A DNA stretch of 64,000 nt. Origin: Cryomorphaceae bacterium. GTDB lineage: Bacteria; Bacteroidota; Bacteroidia; Flavobacteriales_D; Crocinitomicaceae. Below the pieces are notes generated by a model, which was given only the letters and a program-made list of their open reading frames with translations, ran no database searches and was not told where the DNA came from. Position numbers and translations under genes: made by a program. Within the stretch, counting starts at the first letter, position 1. Each line of letters begins with the position of its first letter. The DNA lies in contig JAJTGF010000001.1 in the NCBI GenBank assembly GCA_021299335.1, forward strand, positions 21,165 through 85,164, written 5' to 3'. This document shows, piece after piece, positions 38,942 to 48,171 of the stretch.

Positions 38942-39618
38942 TCTTTTTGAAAAGCAGTCCAGACGCCAAGTTGGGGCAGTGGCGCAACAACTGAAATGCG
39001 CTCTTTGGTCGTCGGATGTTCAAAGCTTAGCGTACGTGCATGTAAGCAAATGGAGCCGTCTGGGTTGGAGCGCTTGTCACCGTATTTGAGGTCGCCTTTG
39101 ATGATGCAACCCATACTGGCGAGCTGACACCTGATTTGGTGATGTCGCCCAGTCTCGAGTTCAATTTCTAGCAAAAAATACCGTTCTGAAGCGGCAATTT
39201 GTCGGTACTGCAAAAGTGCTTTTTTAGCACCGGGTGTGCCGTCGGCAACAACATAACTCTTGTTTTGAGCCTCGTTTTTCTTCAGGAAATGAACGAGGTT
39301 TCCGCTTGGTTGTGGTGGTTTTTGCCCCACAATGGCCCAATAGATTTTGTTGGTTTCTTTGTCTCGAAATTGTGCGTTGAGGCGTTCTAACGCTTTGCTA
39401 GTGCGGGCAAAAACCAAAGCGCCGCTCGTTGGCCGATCGAGCCTATGCACGACACCCAAAAAAACATTGCCAGGTTTTTGATATTTCTCTTTGAGATAGC
39501 TCTTGATGAGGTCTGGCAAAGTGGCATCACCGGTTTTGTCTCCTTGCGTTAGCTCGGAAGGCAATTTATTGACAACTATGACATGGTTGTCTTCGTAGAG
39601 TATACGCTCGGCAATCAT
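38938..39618 (-). CDS. RluA family pseudouridine synthase
   Basis: VHRLDRPTSGALVFARTSKA, ELETGRHHQIRCQLASMG. Confidence 0.95.
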   Translation of the reverse strand: MIAERILYEDNHVIVVNKLPSELTQGDKTGDATLPDLIKSYLKEKYQKPGNVFLGVVHRLDRPTSGALVFARTSKALERLNAQFRDKETNKIYWAIVGQKPPQPSGNLVHFLKKNEAQNKSYVVADGTPGAKKALLQYRQIAASERYFLLEIELETGRHHQIRCQLASMGCIIKGDLKYGDKRSNPDGSICLHARTLSFEHPTTKERISVVAPLPQLGVWTAFQKD

Positions 39619-42600
39619 GAATTCAGAAGGGCCTCTTTTTGCTTCTTTTCAATTTGTTTGTTGCGCAGTGCAGCTAGAGTGGTCAGTACTGCAAATGCAG
39701 CGATGAGGTAAATGAGCCATGTTGGGAATTGGCCCAGACCTTCGCCTTGTGCATAGCTGTGCAGCCCCACGAGCATGAAGTTCACACCAAAGAAAGTAAA
39801 GAGAATTGCAGAGTAGCCCCAAAAAGCAAGGGCATTGAATAAAAAGCGACCTTGTAGGCCTGGAATGAGCCTGAAATGGAGAATTACGGCATAGACCAAA
39901 ACAGAGACCAATGCCCAAGTTTCTTTCGGATCCCAACCCCAATAGCGCCCCCATGATTCGTTGGCCCAAACACCGCCCAGAAAAGTGCCAATCGTCAGCA
40001 TGTAGAGGCCTACGGTCATGGTCATTTCAGCGATGTGGGTAATTTCCTGAATATTGAGTTTGATCAAAGTGGCTGATTTGGCCGATTGCAATAAGTAGAG
40101 CTTGAGGTTGATCAGGCCTAGTATACAAGCCAAGCCAAGGAAACCATAGCTTCCGGTGATGATCGCGACGTGGATCATGAGCCAATAGGATTTGAGTACG
40201 GGCACAAGCGGCGTAATTTCGGGGTCCATGAGGTTCATTTCGGTCACCCATAGCATGAGAGCAGCTAAAACAGCAGCTCCGGCGAGCACGACCTGATTTT
40301 TTTTGGCAAAAAGAAAACCTGCAATCATTGTAACCCATCCGATGAAAACAATGGCTTCATAGCCATTGCTCCAAGGTGCGTGACCTGAAATAGCCCATCT
40401 TAAACCTAGTCCAATGCCATGGTATACAAAAGTGATGATACTGATGGCGATCAAAATACGTTTTGGCCATTTGAGTCTGTTGCGTGCTTGATCGGATCTA
40501 AAAAAGATACCGATGAAGAAAACCACCAATAGCAAGAACCCACTTAATAAATAGAGTTGGTAAGAGCGCTTGAAAATTTGCATTTTGTTGTAGCTGATTT
40601 CCAATTTGACAATTTGCTCGCTCGGGGCAACCGCTTTTCCAGCTTTGCGCTGAAACTTTTTGAACTGCTTGAGTACGTCGGTGGCTTCGCCAAATGTATG
40701 GCGCTGACCGCCATCGTGGACCGCGGCAAGATAATTGACAAATAATTTGGACGAGAGCGTGTCTTTTTGACCTAGCTCCATGCTGAGCGGAACAAACCAA
40801 GTGTTGTTTGGGTCGTTCTTGGCGGGAATCACGCGCATGAATTGCCACATAAAAATATTGTTCGCTACTTCGTATTTTTCGTTGAGTTTAATGAGTTTTT
40901 TGTCGAATTCATTGCGCTTTGATTCGAGCTTTTGATGGGCAGCCTGATACTGTGCTATCCATTTGAACTCGGAATTTTTGGAACTCAAGGACATGATGCT
41001 CTCGAATTCTTTGAGACCCAAGGGCTCTCTGAGGCTTCTTGGTATTTGAATAATGGGTTGGCTCACCCAGTGAGATGGGTACATGTGCAAGCTCAATACA
41101 AATTGTACCGCGTTCAAGTTTTTGTACTTGTAGTCGTGGGTGAGTTTGCGCGTGAGTTGGTCTGCAAGGGTGTGGAATGGCACGATTCTGCCCTCGTAGT
41201 CCTGGACAAGCAGTGAGGCGAGTTCTTCGGCGTGTTCGGCGTTGATTTCGTGGTGAACAGGTTTCGTTTGGTGTTGGTGCTGTGCAAATAGGTTGCCAGT
41301 GAGCAGTAAAAGCACAAGTCCTAAGCTCGCTTTTTTGACTTTGATTTTTTGGAGTTGCGCACCGAGAAAAGCAAAACGACCTGCTGGGGCAAATAGCGAT
41401 AAAATCATGGCGAGAGCCATGAGTAAATAGCCGAGGTACGTAATGTTGGTGCCCATCGCATCGTGATTGACGCTCAGTACGGTACCTTCTTCGTTTTCGG
41501 GTGTATTGGGGTCGTCTAGTTCGTATGAAGACTGAAAGAAGCGGTAGCCGTCGTAGTCGATGACGTTGTTCATGAAGACGCGCTTGTCTAGTTTCACATT
41601 GCGTCGAGGGTCTTCGATGGTGAGTTCGCTTTCAAAAGATGACGGCGCATTGGAGCCGGGGTATTTATCCAATTTGAAATCTCGGCAACGCACAGAAAAA
41701 GGAATGTTCTTTTGGATGGAGCCATATTCTAGCTGATACACTACACCGTTCATGGCAAAGCGCTCGGGTTTTGGATGCTGGCCTTTTCCGCCTTCTAAGC
41801 GCACCTTTTTGCTCGCTTTACCGTCGCTCAGTTCTACAGTAAGGTAGTCTTTACCTGAATTTTTCTTGGCGGCCTTGACGAGCATTTTTTTGGCGTGTGG
41901 AATGTGACGTTTGAAAACAACTTGTTGGTTTTCAACTAAATAAAGTGAAAATGGAGTAAACTCAGACCAGGTGTTTAAGGCGTAATTTTGGTATAGGCTA
42001 TCCGCCGGTGGCTGTCCGCTGGCGCGTACTTTTTCCATTTCTCTCATGGGCAAGGACCTGAGCGCAACACTTGGATAAACCCAAGTTTTTCCATCTTTGT
42101 GATGGAGGTAAATTCCAGGCGCTTGATTCGGAGCATCTGGGCGAGCACTCGAATAATAAAATGGTGTTTGCCCCACCATTAATACATCATTTTCTACCAA
42201 AAAGTTGGAACGCTTGCCTTCTGTGACGAGCTCGAGTGCACTTTCTTTGAATTTTTGATTGACTTGAAGAGAATCTACGCGATCTGATTGAAAATCGAGG
42301 TAGCGAAGTGTGATTTCTTTTTTACCGAGGTTTGTTTGGTATTCGAAACCGTTGTTGGTGAATTCGCTGAGATATGTTTTCCAGGCTTGTAAGGCTGTAG
42401 CGCCTTTTGCTTTTGTGACCTCTTGTGCATTGAGCAACACGTAGGGGTCTGCAGTATAAATGAAATTGTTGCTTGCACCTTCGCGGATCACCATTTGGCC
42501 TTCAAAGCTGATGTAACGCGTTACTGCAGCTCCCGCAAGGATCACTATAAAAGACAAATGAAAGCTCAGCATCGCGATTTTTTCACGGCTGAACATTTTA

Positions 42601-42803
42601 TAACGAAAGATATTGGAAACCAATGCGAGCGTGAGGTACAACAACAAGCCTTCGAACCAAGTTGCGTTGTAAATAGTGATTTTGGCTGCTTGGATGCCAT
42701 GAATGGATTCAATGAAAGTGGCTGCGCCAATGGCTACTAAAAATACAATAAGCCCAACGCTTGCCCAGCGCATGGAAAAAAGAGAAGAGAGGAGTTTGTC
42801 CAT
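39615..42803 (-). CDS. Cytochrome c biogenesis protein, fused ResB/CcsB-like and CcsA
   Basis: N-terminal ResB-like part, C-terminal CcsA with WGWDPKETWALVSVLVYAVILH. Start set at ATG 42803, 17 nt after a TATTTTTG box. Confidence 0.93.
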   Translation of the reverse strand: MDKLLSSLFSMRWASVGLIVFLVAIGAATFIESIHGIQAAKITIYNATWFEGLLLYLTLALVSNIFRYKMFSREKIAMLSFHLSFIVILAGAAVTRYISFEGQMVIREGASNNFIYTADPYVLLNAQEVTKAKGATALQAWKTYLSEFTNNGFEYQTNLGKKEITLRYLDFQSDRVDSLQVNQKFKESALELVTEGKRSNFLVENDVLMVGQTPFYYSSARPDAPNQAPGIYLHHKDGKTWVYPSVALRSLPMREMEKVRASGQPPADSLYQNYALNTWSEFTPFSLYLVENQQVVFKRHIPHAKKMLVKAAKKNSGKDYLTVELSDGKASKKVRLEGGKGQHPKPERFAMNGVVYQLEYGSIQKNIPFSVRCRDFKLDKYPGSNAPSSFESELTIEDPRRNVKLDKRVFMNNVIDYDGYRFFQSSYELDDPNTPENEEGTVLSVNHDAMGTNITYLGYLLMALAMILSLFAPAGRFAFLGAQLQKIKVKKASLGLVLLLLTGNLFAQHQHQTKPVHHEINAEHAEELASLLVQDYEGRIVPFHTLADQLTRKLTHDYKYKNLNAVQFVLSLHMYPSHWVSQPIIQIPRSLREPLGLKEFESIMSLSSKNSEFKWIAQYQAAHQKLESKRNEFDKKLIKLNEKYEVANNIFMWQFMRVIPAKNDPNNTWFVPLSMELGQKDTLSSKLFVNYLAAVHDGGQRHTFGEATDVLKQFKKFQRKAGKAVAPSEQIVKLEISYNKMQIFKRSYQLYLLSGFLLLVVFFIGIFFRSDQARNRLKWPKRILIAISIITFVYHGIGLGLRWAISGHAPWSNGYEAIVFIGWVTMIAGFLFAKKNQVVLAGAAVLAALMLWVTEMNLMDPEITPLVPVLKSYWLMIHVAIITGSYGFLGLACILGLINLKLYLLQSAKSATLIKLNIQEITHIAEMTMTVGLYMLTIGTFLGGVWANESWGRYWGWDPKETWALVSVLVYAVILHFRLIPGLQGRFLFNALAFWGYSAILFTFFGVNFMLVGLHSYAQGEGLGQFPTWLIYLIAAFAVLTTLAALRNKQIEKKQKEALLNS

Positions 42804-42831
42804 CCGAGGATTTTTTTGACAAAAATAGCCA

Positions 42832-43851
42832 ATGTATGCGCAACATTCGTCGAAAGCCCTTAATCTTGTCATAAAAAAAGTAGTGAGGTCATTTTTTGTA
42901 TGCTTTCTTGTTTGTTTGATGGGTTTTATTGAACAATCATCTGCCCAAGTAACGGTGTTTACCACCCCAACAGAAGTTAAGCATCAAATCCAGGTCGAAG
43001 GCGGTGTATTGCATCGCTATGCCATGCCGTTCGAAAATAAGCAACGCTTTGTGGACGTTTTCGTGCCCAATGAGGCCAAAGCCAAAAAGCAGGTCAAAAC
43101 CCTCTACATGCACGATGGCCAAATGCTCTTTGATAGCACGCAAACTTGGAATAAAAAAGAATGGAAAATCGACGAGGTGCTGGCGACAACTTTGACTAAA
43201 TACGCACATGATCCTTTTATTGTGGTGGGTATTCACAATGACCCCGCCAACCGCTACGCCGAGTTTTTTCCGCAGGCCGTTGCCGATTTGATGCCAGATA
43301 CATATCGCAATTTACTCATGGAGAAGTTGTGGAATGGCCAACTCAAAGCAGATAACTACCTCAACTGGATTGAAAACACCGTTGTCCCGTTTATCGAAGA
43401 TGAATTCAAAGTGGGTAAATGCACTCAAGACCGTATGGTCATGGGTTCAAGTATGGGTGGCCTCATCTCTCTTTACGCACTTTGTGAAAAACCTAAATTA
43501 TTTGGAGGGGTAGCGTGCTTGTCCATTCATACCCCGATGATCAATTACGGTATGTTTGAAGAAGGTATGGTCGAGGCGTTGGTCGTGCCATTCAATATCT
43601 ATTTGGAGTCCAAACTCAAAGCTGACCGCCACCATTTTTTATATGTTGACCGCGGAACAGAAACGCTTGATGCCTCTTACGAACCTTATCACAAGCTCTT
43701 GCTCACTACTTTAGCTCGTGTTGGTTACGATGCTAAAAATCCGCACTTTTTAGAGGCAATTGTGCAAGGAACAGGTCACGACGAACAGGCATGGGCTGCT
43801 CGGTGGCACGTGCCATTATTATTTATGATGACGCGCAACAATTCCCGATAG
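42832..43851 (+). CDS. Putative secreted esterase (esterase-D/enterochelin esterase-like alpha/beta hydrolase)
   Basis: GSSMGGLISLYALCEKP nucleophile elbow, YMHDGQMLFD. Start codon uncertain. Confidence 0.85.
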   Translation: MYAQHSSKALNLVIKKVVRSFFVCFLVCLMGFIEQSSAQVTVFTTPTEVKHQIQVEGGVLHRYAMPFENKQRFVDVFVPNEAKAKKQVKTLYMHDGQMLFDSTQTWNKKEWKIDEVLATTLTKYAHDPFIVVGIHNDPANRYAEFFPQAVADLMPDTYRNLLMEKLWNGQLKADNYLNWIENTVVPFIEDEFKVGKCTQDRMVMGSSMGGLISLYALCEKPKLFGGVACLSIHTPMINYGMFEEGMVEALVVPFNIYLESKLKADRHHFLYVDRGTETLDASYEPYHKLLLTTLARVGYDAKNPHFLEAIVQGTGHDEQAWAARWHVPLLFMMTRNNSR

Positions 43852-43856
43852 TTTTC

Positions 43857-43864
43857 TACATTTG
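43857..43864 (+). promoter_or_regulatory. -7 box TACATTTG upstream of the saccharopine dehydrogenase family gene
   Basis: Perfect TAnnTTTG, 17 nt before ATG 43881. Confidence 0.6.
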
Positions 43865-43880
43865 CTCCACTCAATCAAGC

Positions 43881-45215
43881 ATGAAAAAAATCTTATTATT
43901 TGGCGCTGGTTTATCCGCTTCTACCCTTATCAAATACCTTTTGGACCATAGTGATGCTGAATCTTGGCACCTCGATGTCGTGGATCAAAATTTAGAGCTC
44001 GTCAACGCCAAATTAGCAGGGCATCCTAACGCTACTGCTCATGCCTTTAATGCACTAGATTCTACTCAAAGACGGCCATATATTGCTCAGGCAGATCTCG
44101 TGATTTCGATGTTGCCGGCAGTCTACCACGTGGAGGTGGCCAAAGATTGCATCGACTTACAAAAGCACCTGATCACACCTTCTTACATTTCTGCTGAAAT
44201 GCGCGCACTCGACGCCCAAGCAAAAGACGCGGGTATCATCATCATGAACGAAATTGGCGTCGATCCAGGAATTGACCACATGAGCGCCATGCGCATTTTG
44301 GATGAGATCAAAGCGCAGGGCGGACAACTAGAATCTTTTAAATCTTATTGCGGGGGGCTTATTGCGCCAGTTTCCGACAACAATCCTTGGCGCTATAAAT
44401 TTACCTGGAACCCCAGAAACGTTGTACTTGCGGGACAAGGCTCAGCAGCGTGTTACCGCGAAATGAACGAGCTCAAATACCTCCCATATCACCGCTTGTT
44501 TCAGCGCCTAGACCGGATTCAAATCGATGGATACGGCGATTTCGACGGTTATGTCAACCGAGACTCCTTGAATTATTTGGCGACTTATCAAATTCAGGAC
44601 ATCCCGACCATCTTTCGCGGCACCTTGCGCAGACCACCTTATTGTGAAGCCTGGGACGTTTTTGTGCAACTCGGCATGACCGATGATGCTTATGTCATGA
44701 AAGGTTCTGCTCAGCTGACACCACGTCAGTACCTCAATGCTTTCTTGCCTTTTGAAACTGGGGTTAGTGTGGAAGAGAAGTTTTTGAAGTTGGTTCGGCA
44801 GCGCCGAGATTTATATGACTTGTTTGACTACCTTGGTTTGTTCAGTGACCGCGAAGAATTTGGAATCGAAAATGCGAGCCCAGCGGTTTTATTGCAAAAG
44901 ATACTCGTCGAAAAATGGAAGCTTGCCCCTGGCGACAAAGACATGATTGTCATGTATCACGAAATCATATACTCCAAATCCAACGCACGTTATTTGGTCT
45001 CGAGCTCTTTGGTTGTCGAAGGCCAGGATGAACGTTATACAGCAATGTCTAACACTGTAGGTTTACCAGTTGCCATAGCGGCCAAGCTTATTCTGAACAA
45101 TACAATCAAAGAAAGAGGCGTTACGCTACCTGTCACCAAAGAAATATATGCACCAATTTTAGCCGAACTCGAACAATTTGGCATTACCTTTAACGAACAA
45201 GAAAAAAAGCTCTAA
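43881..45215 (+). CDS. Saccharopine dehydrogenase family protein
   Basis: N-terminal Rossmann (MKKILLFGAGLSASTLIKYL), NEIGVDPGIDHMSAMRILDEI. Confidence 0.9.
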   Translation: MKKILLFGAGLSASTLIKYLLDHSDAESWHLDVVDQNLELVNAKLAGHPNATAHAFNALDSTQRRPYIAQADLVISMLPAVYHVEVAKDCIDLQKHLITPSYISAEMRALDAQAKDAGIIIMNEIGVDPGIDHMSAMRILDEIKAQGGQLESFKSYCGGLIAPVSDNNPWRYKFTWNPRNVVLAGQGSAACYREMNELKYLPYHRLFQRLDRIQIDGYGDFDGYVNRDSLNYLATYQIQDIPTIFRGTLRRPPYCEAWDVFVQLGMTDDAYVMKGSAQLTPRQYLNAFLPFETGVSVEEKFLKLVRQRRDLYDLFDYLGLFSDREEFGIENASPAVLLQKILVEKWKLAPGDKDMIVMYHEIIYSKSNARYLVSSSLVVEGQDERYTAMSNTVGLPVAIAAKLILNNTIKERGVTLPVTKEIYAPILAELEQFGITFNEQEKKL

Positions 45216-45521
45216 ATGGAAAATCAAGAAAACCAAATGAATATCGAATTGTCTGAAGACACTGCTTTGGGCGTGTATTCAAATTTGGCCATCATCACCC
45301 ACTCACCTGCAGAGGTTGTGTGTGACTTCGTACAAATTATGCCAGGGATGCCAAAAGGAAAGGTGCGTTCACGCGTGCTCATGACACCTCAAAATGCCAA
45401 ACGATTTTTGCAAGCGTTGGCTGAAAACATCGAAAAGTACGAACAGAATTTTGGTGCCTTAGACGAACCTCAATCTGGTTTTCCGCCAATGAATTTCGGC
45501 ACGCCAAACACCATGGCATAA
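45216..45521 (+). CDS. DUF3467 family protein
   Basis: SNLAIITHSPAEVVCDFVQIMPGMPKGKVRSRVLMTPQNAKRFLQALAENI. Confidence 0.85.
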   Translation: MENQENQMNIELSEDTALGVYSNLAIITHSPAEVVCDFVQIMPGMPKGKVRSRVLMTPQNAKRFLQALAENIEKYEQNFGALDEPQSGFPPMNFGTPNTMA

Positions 45522-45527
45522 AAGTCC

Positions 45528-46448
45528 ATGTCGACGCTCAGCGTTTGCATACCTATTTACAACTCCGATGTGCGCACATTGGTGCAAACGTTGTGTGCCC
45601 AAATCGATGCACTCGCCACTTCGCAAGTGGATATCGTTCTCATAGACGACGCCTCCGATCTGCCATTTAAGCAGTGCAATCATTTTACAGCTTCCTATGT
45701 CCGAACAATTGATCTTACCGAAAATGTGGGGCGTTCAAAAATTCGAAATGCTTTTCTAAATCATACCGATGCTGACTATTTATTGTTCATAGACGGTGAT
45801 AGCTCTATAGTTGCAACTGACTTTTTAGCCAAGTATCTCACCAAATTAGCAACCAATCGCATTGATGTTTTGGTAGGTGCGAGCTGCTATGCTGCTCAAA
45901 AGCCCGAGCCCCGATTTCGATTGCGTTGGCAATACTCCTCCAAAAGAGAGAGTTTAAATGATGAGCAGCGCATGCGCAGCCAACACGCAGGGTTCAAAAC
46001 CAATAATTTTATCATTCGCCGTAGTATATTGGCCCAATTTCCGTTTGAAGAGCGCCTGACGGGCTATGGCCACGAAGACACCCATTTTGGTCTCCAATTG
46101 CAGGCAAATCACATACCGATTGAGCACATTGACAACCCTGTATGGAATTTAAATCTCGATACAAATGAAGAATTTTTGACCAAAACGGATAGCGCCTTAC
46201 GAAATTTGCTCTGGCTGAAAAGAAATGCAGCTTCCTTTCGAATCGAAGAAAGCAATCGCTTACTCAAGGGTTATATTTTGGTAAGCAAAAACAGCTTTCT
46301 CAAATTGCTTTTCAAATGGGTTTCTTTTAACGAAACTATTTTGGCTCAAATGTTAAGAACAGGCCGCGCACCACTTTTTATCTTTGATCTGTACAGACTG
46401 TCAAGACTCGAAAAATTAGATAAAGACGCGCCCAACGACCTCCGCTAG
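45528..46448 (+). CDS. Glycosyltransferase family 2
   Basis: LSVCIPIYNSDVRTLVQTL, VLIDDAS, GYGHEDTHFGLQL. Confidence 0.92.
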   Translation: MSTLSVCIPIYNSDVRTLVQTLCAQIDALATSQVDIVLIDDASDLPFKQCNHFTASYVRTIDLTENVGRSKIRNAFLNHTDADYLLFIDGDSSIVATDFLAKYLTKLATNRIDVLVGASCYAAQKPEPRFRLRWQYSSKRESLNDEQRMRSQHAGFKTNNFIIRRSILAQFPFEERLTGYGHEDTHFGLQLQANHIPIEHIDNPVWNLNLDTNEEFLTKTDSALRNLLWLKRNAASFRIEESNRLLKGYILVSKNSFLKLLFKWVSFNETILAQMLRTGRAPLFIFDLYRLSRLEKLDKDAPNDLR

Positions 46449-47540
46449 CACCTTCTTGTCTCCATCCCAGTGTTCCACAGCTGCTGCCTTTTTGCAGTTT
46501 TCTTTGAGAATAGCAAGTCTTTCCGGATTGGAACAGAGTGTGTTTATTTTTTGGGCAAGCGCCTCAGGGCTCACCTCTTGAATGACTTCACCACAATCGT
46601 ATCGATCGATCAATTTTTGAATTTCAACAAGCGGGCTAGTCACAATTGGGGTCTGCGCTTGGATGTAATCAAAAACTTTGTTGGGTAAGGCAAGTGCGTA
46701 ATTTAGGCTCAAAGGTTTGTCTAATGCCAATCCTAAATCGGCAGCCGCTGTATATTGCTGCAATTGCTCATAAGGCAGGCGTCCTACAAAGCGTACTTTT
46801 TCTTGTAGATTTTTGGTGGCAACTATTTTTTTGACGCTTGGAATCACGTCGCCATCGCCAACTAAAAATAATACGGCATCGTCTATGAGCTACATTGCTA
46901 AAATCGCTTCCTCGATTCCCCGTTGCACATTTAATCCGCTACCCTGAATAATCAACATTTTTTGTGTCGGCTTCAAGTTTAATTCTTCGCGAGAAAGCGC
47001 ATTTAATTCTTGTTGTCTTTGGGGTACATTGCGCACAACATTTACAGGAATAGAATAGGTGCTTTTAAAAATGGCAGCGATCGACTCATTGACGGTGATC
47101 ATCTCCTTCAAATGAGGAAGGATGTGTTGTTCTATCTTTAGCCAAAAATGTTGAATGCGAGGACGCGAAACTAGCTCAGGGACCTCAGTGAACAGTTCGT
47201 GGCTATCGTAAAGAAGCGGCTTTCGCTTAAGGCGGCTTGCCAGGTAAGCAGCAGGCAAGGTGTCGAGGTCGTTTGCAAATAGGTAATCGTATGGATTGAT
47301 CAGTAGTAAAAAGAAGAGCCTTAGGTTCAGGGCGGCATAAAACAAAGCACCTTTCTCGAAACCTAATCGGAGGCGTTTGACCTGATAGGATCGAGGCGGC
47401 ATTGGGGGGCTGTTTTTTTTCTTTCGTCCAATCAAAAGAATTTGAAATCCGAGCCCTTCAAGAACAGTACATGTTCGGTGTACACGGTTGTCTGTAGCGA
47501 GGTCGCTCGAGACGGTCATATAAACTCTTTTTTGGCGCAT
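46416..47540 (-). pseudogene. GT-B glycosyltransferase interrupted by one in-frame TAG (46890-46892)
   Basis: Upstream part (47540-46890) and downstream part (to 46416) are in the same frame and form one protein: ...GIEEAILAM*LIDDAVLFLVGDGDVIPSVKKIVA... Confidence 0.85.
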
Positions 47541-47545
47541 CGAAA

Positions 47546-47553
47546 CAAATGTA
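47546..47553 (-). promoter_or_regulatory. -7 box TACATTTG, 6 nt before ATG 47540
   Basis: Perfect TAnnTTTG on minus strand. Confidence 0.55.
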
Positions 47554-47627
47554 AGGATTTCCCGTAAGTGAAGCCTGCAATTGAAAAGAGCGCTTGGGAT
47601 TGTTTCTGTAAATTTTTTCAAAAACTC

Positions 47628-47657
47628 TTTGTGATAAAAAAAAGTTTTGTACATTTG
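47628..47657 (+). promoter_or_regulatory. Promoter of the tRNA-tuf operon (-33 TTTG, 18 nt, -7 TACATTTG)
   Basis: TTTG 47628-47631, TACATTTG 47650-47657, ~70 nt before the first tRNA. Confidence 0.8.
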
Positions 47658-47729
47658 CAATCCCAAAACGCAGGTTTAGGGGCTACGTTCTTTCACAATT
47701 TGTGAATAATCAACATTCAAACAATACAA

Positions 47730-47803
47730 GCCGATGTAGCTCAGTTGGCCAGAGCAGCTGATTTGTAATCAGCTGGTCGGGGGTTCGAATCCCTCCATCG
47801 GCT
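47730..47803 (+). tRNA. tRNA-Thr (TGT)
   Basis: Acceptor GCCGATG/CATCGGC, anticodon arm CTGAT-TTGTAAT-CAG region, GGTTCGAATCC. Confidence 0.97.
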
Positions 47804-47811
47804 CTAATGTT

Positions 47812-47894
47812 GGGGAGATACTCAAGCGGCCAACGAGGGCAGACTGTAAATCTGCTGGTGTACACCTTCGCAGGTTCGAATCCTGCTCTCCCCA
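47812..47894 (+). tRNA. tRNA-Tyr (GTA)
   Basis: Acceptor GGGGAGA/TCTCCCC, anticodon loop CTGTAAA, long variable arm. Confidence 0.97.
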
Positions 47895-47915
47895 CAGAAA
47901 CTAACAAAAAAATAA

Positions 47916-47988
47916 GCGGGAGTAGCTCAGTTGGTAGAGCGTCAGCCTTCCAAGCTGAACGTCGCGAGTTCGAATCTCGTCTCCCGCT
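47916..47988 (+). tRNA. tRNA-Gly (TCC)
   Basis: Acceptor GCGGGAG/CTCCCGC, anticodon loop CTTCCAA. Confidence 0.97.
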
Positions 47989-48008
47989 CACGTTTTTTTC
48001 GTTTGAGC

Positions 48009-48080
48009 GCCGGTGTAGCTCAGGGGTAGAGCGCTTCCTTGGTAAGGAAGAGGTCACGAGTTCAAATCTCGTCATTGGCT
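48009..48080 (+). tRNA. tRNA-Thr (GGT)
   Basis: Acceptor GCCGGTG/CATTGGC (two G-U pairs), anticodon arm CTTCC-TTGGTAA-GGAAG. Confidence 0.95.
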
Positions 48081-48171
48081 CAATGTAAAATTGCATTTAA
48101 GTCCGTTGCGCGCTGCGCCTCGGACCTTTATGATAGATAAGTATATTATTAACTAAGTAACAAATACAAAA

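Noticed and set aside
46416-47540. Stop-codon reassignment (TAG as sense) as an explanation for the split glycosyltransferase
   Set aside because: TAG is used as the normal stop of several intact genes here (for example 2848, 20047, 28681, 33747), so a genome-wide reassignment is unlikely.
47710-48096. ORFs 47710-48096 (-) and 47807-48088 (+)
   Set aside because: They run through four tRNA genes; tRNA sequence translated by chance.
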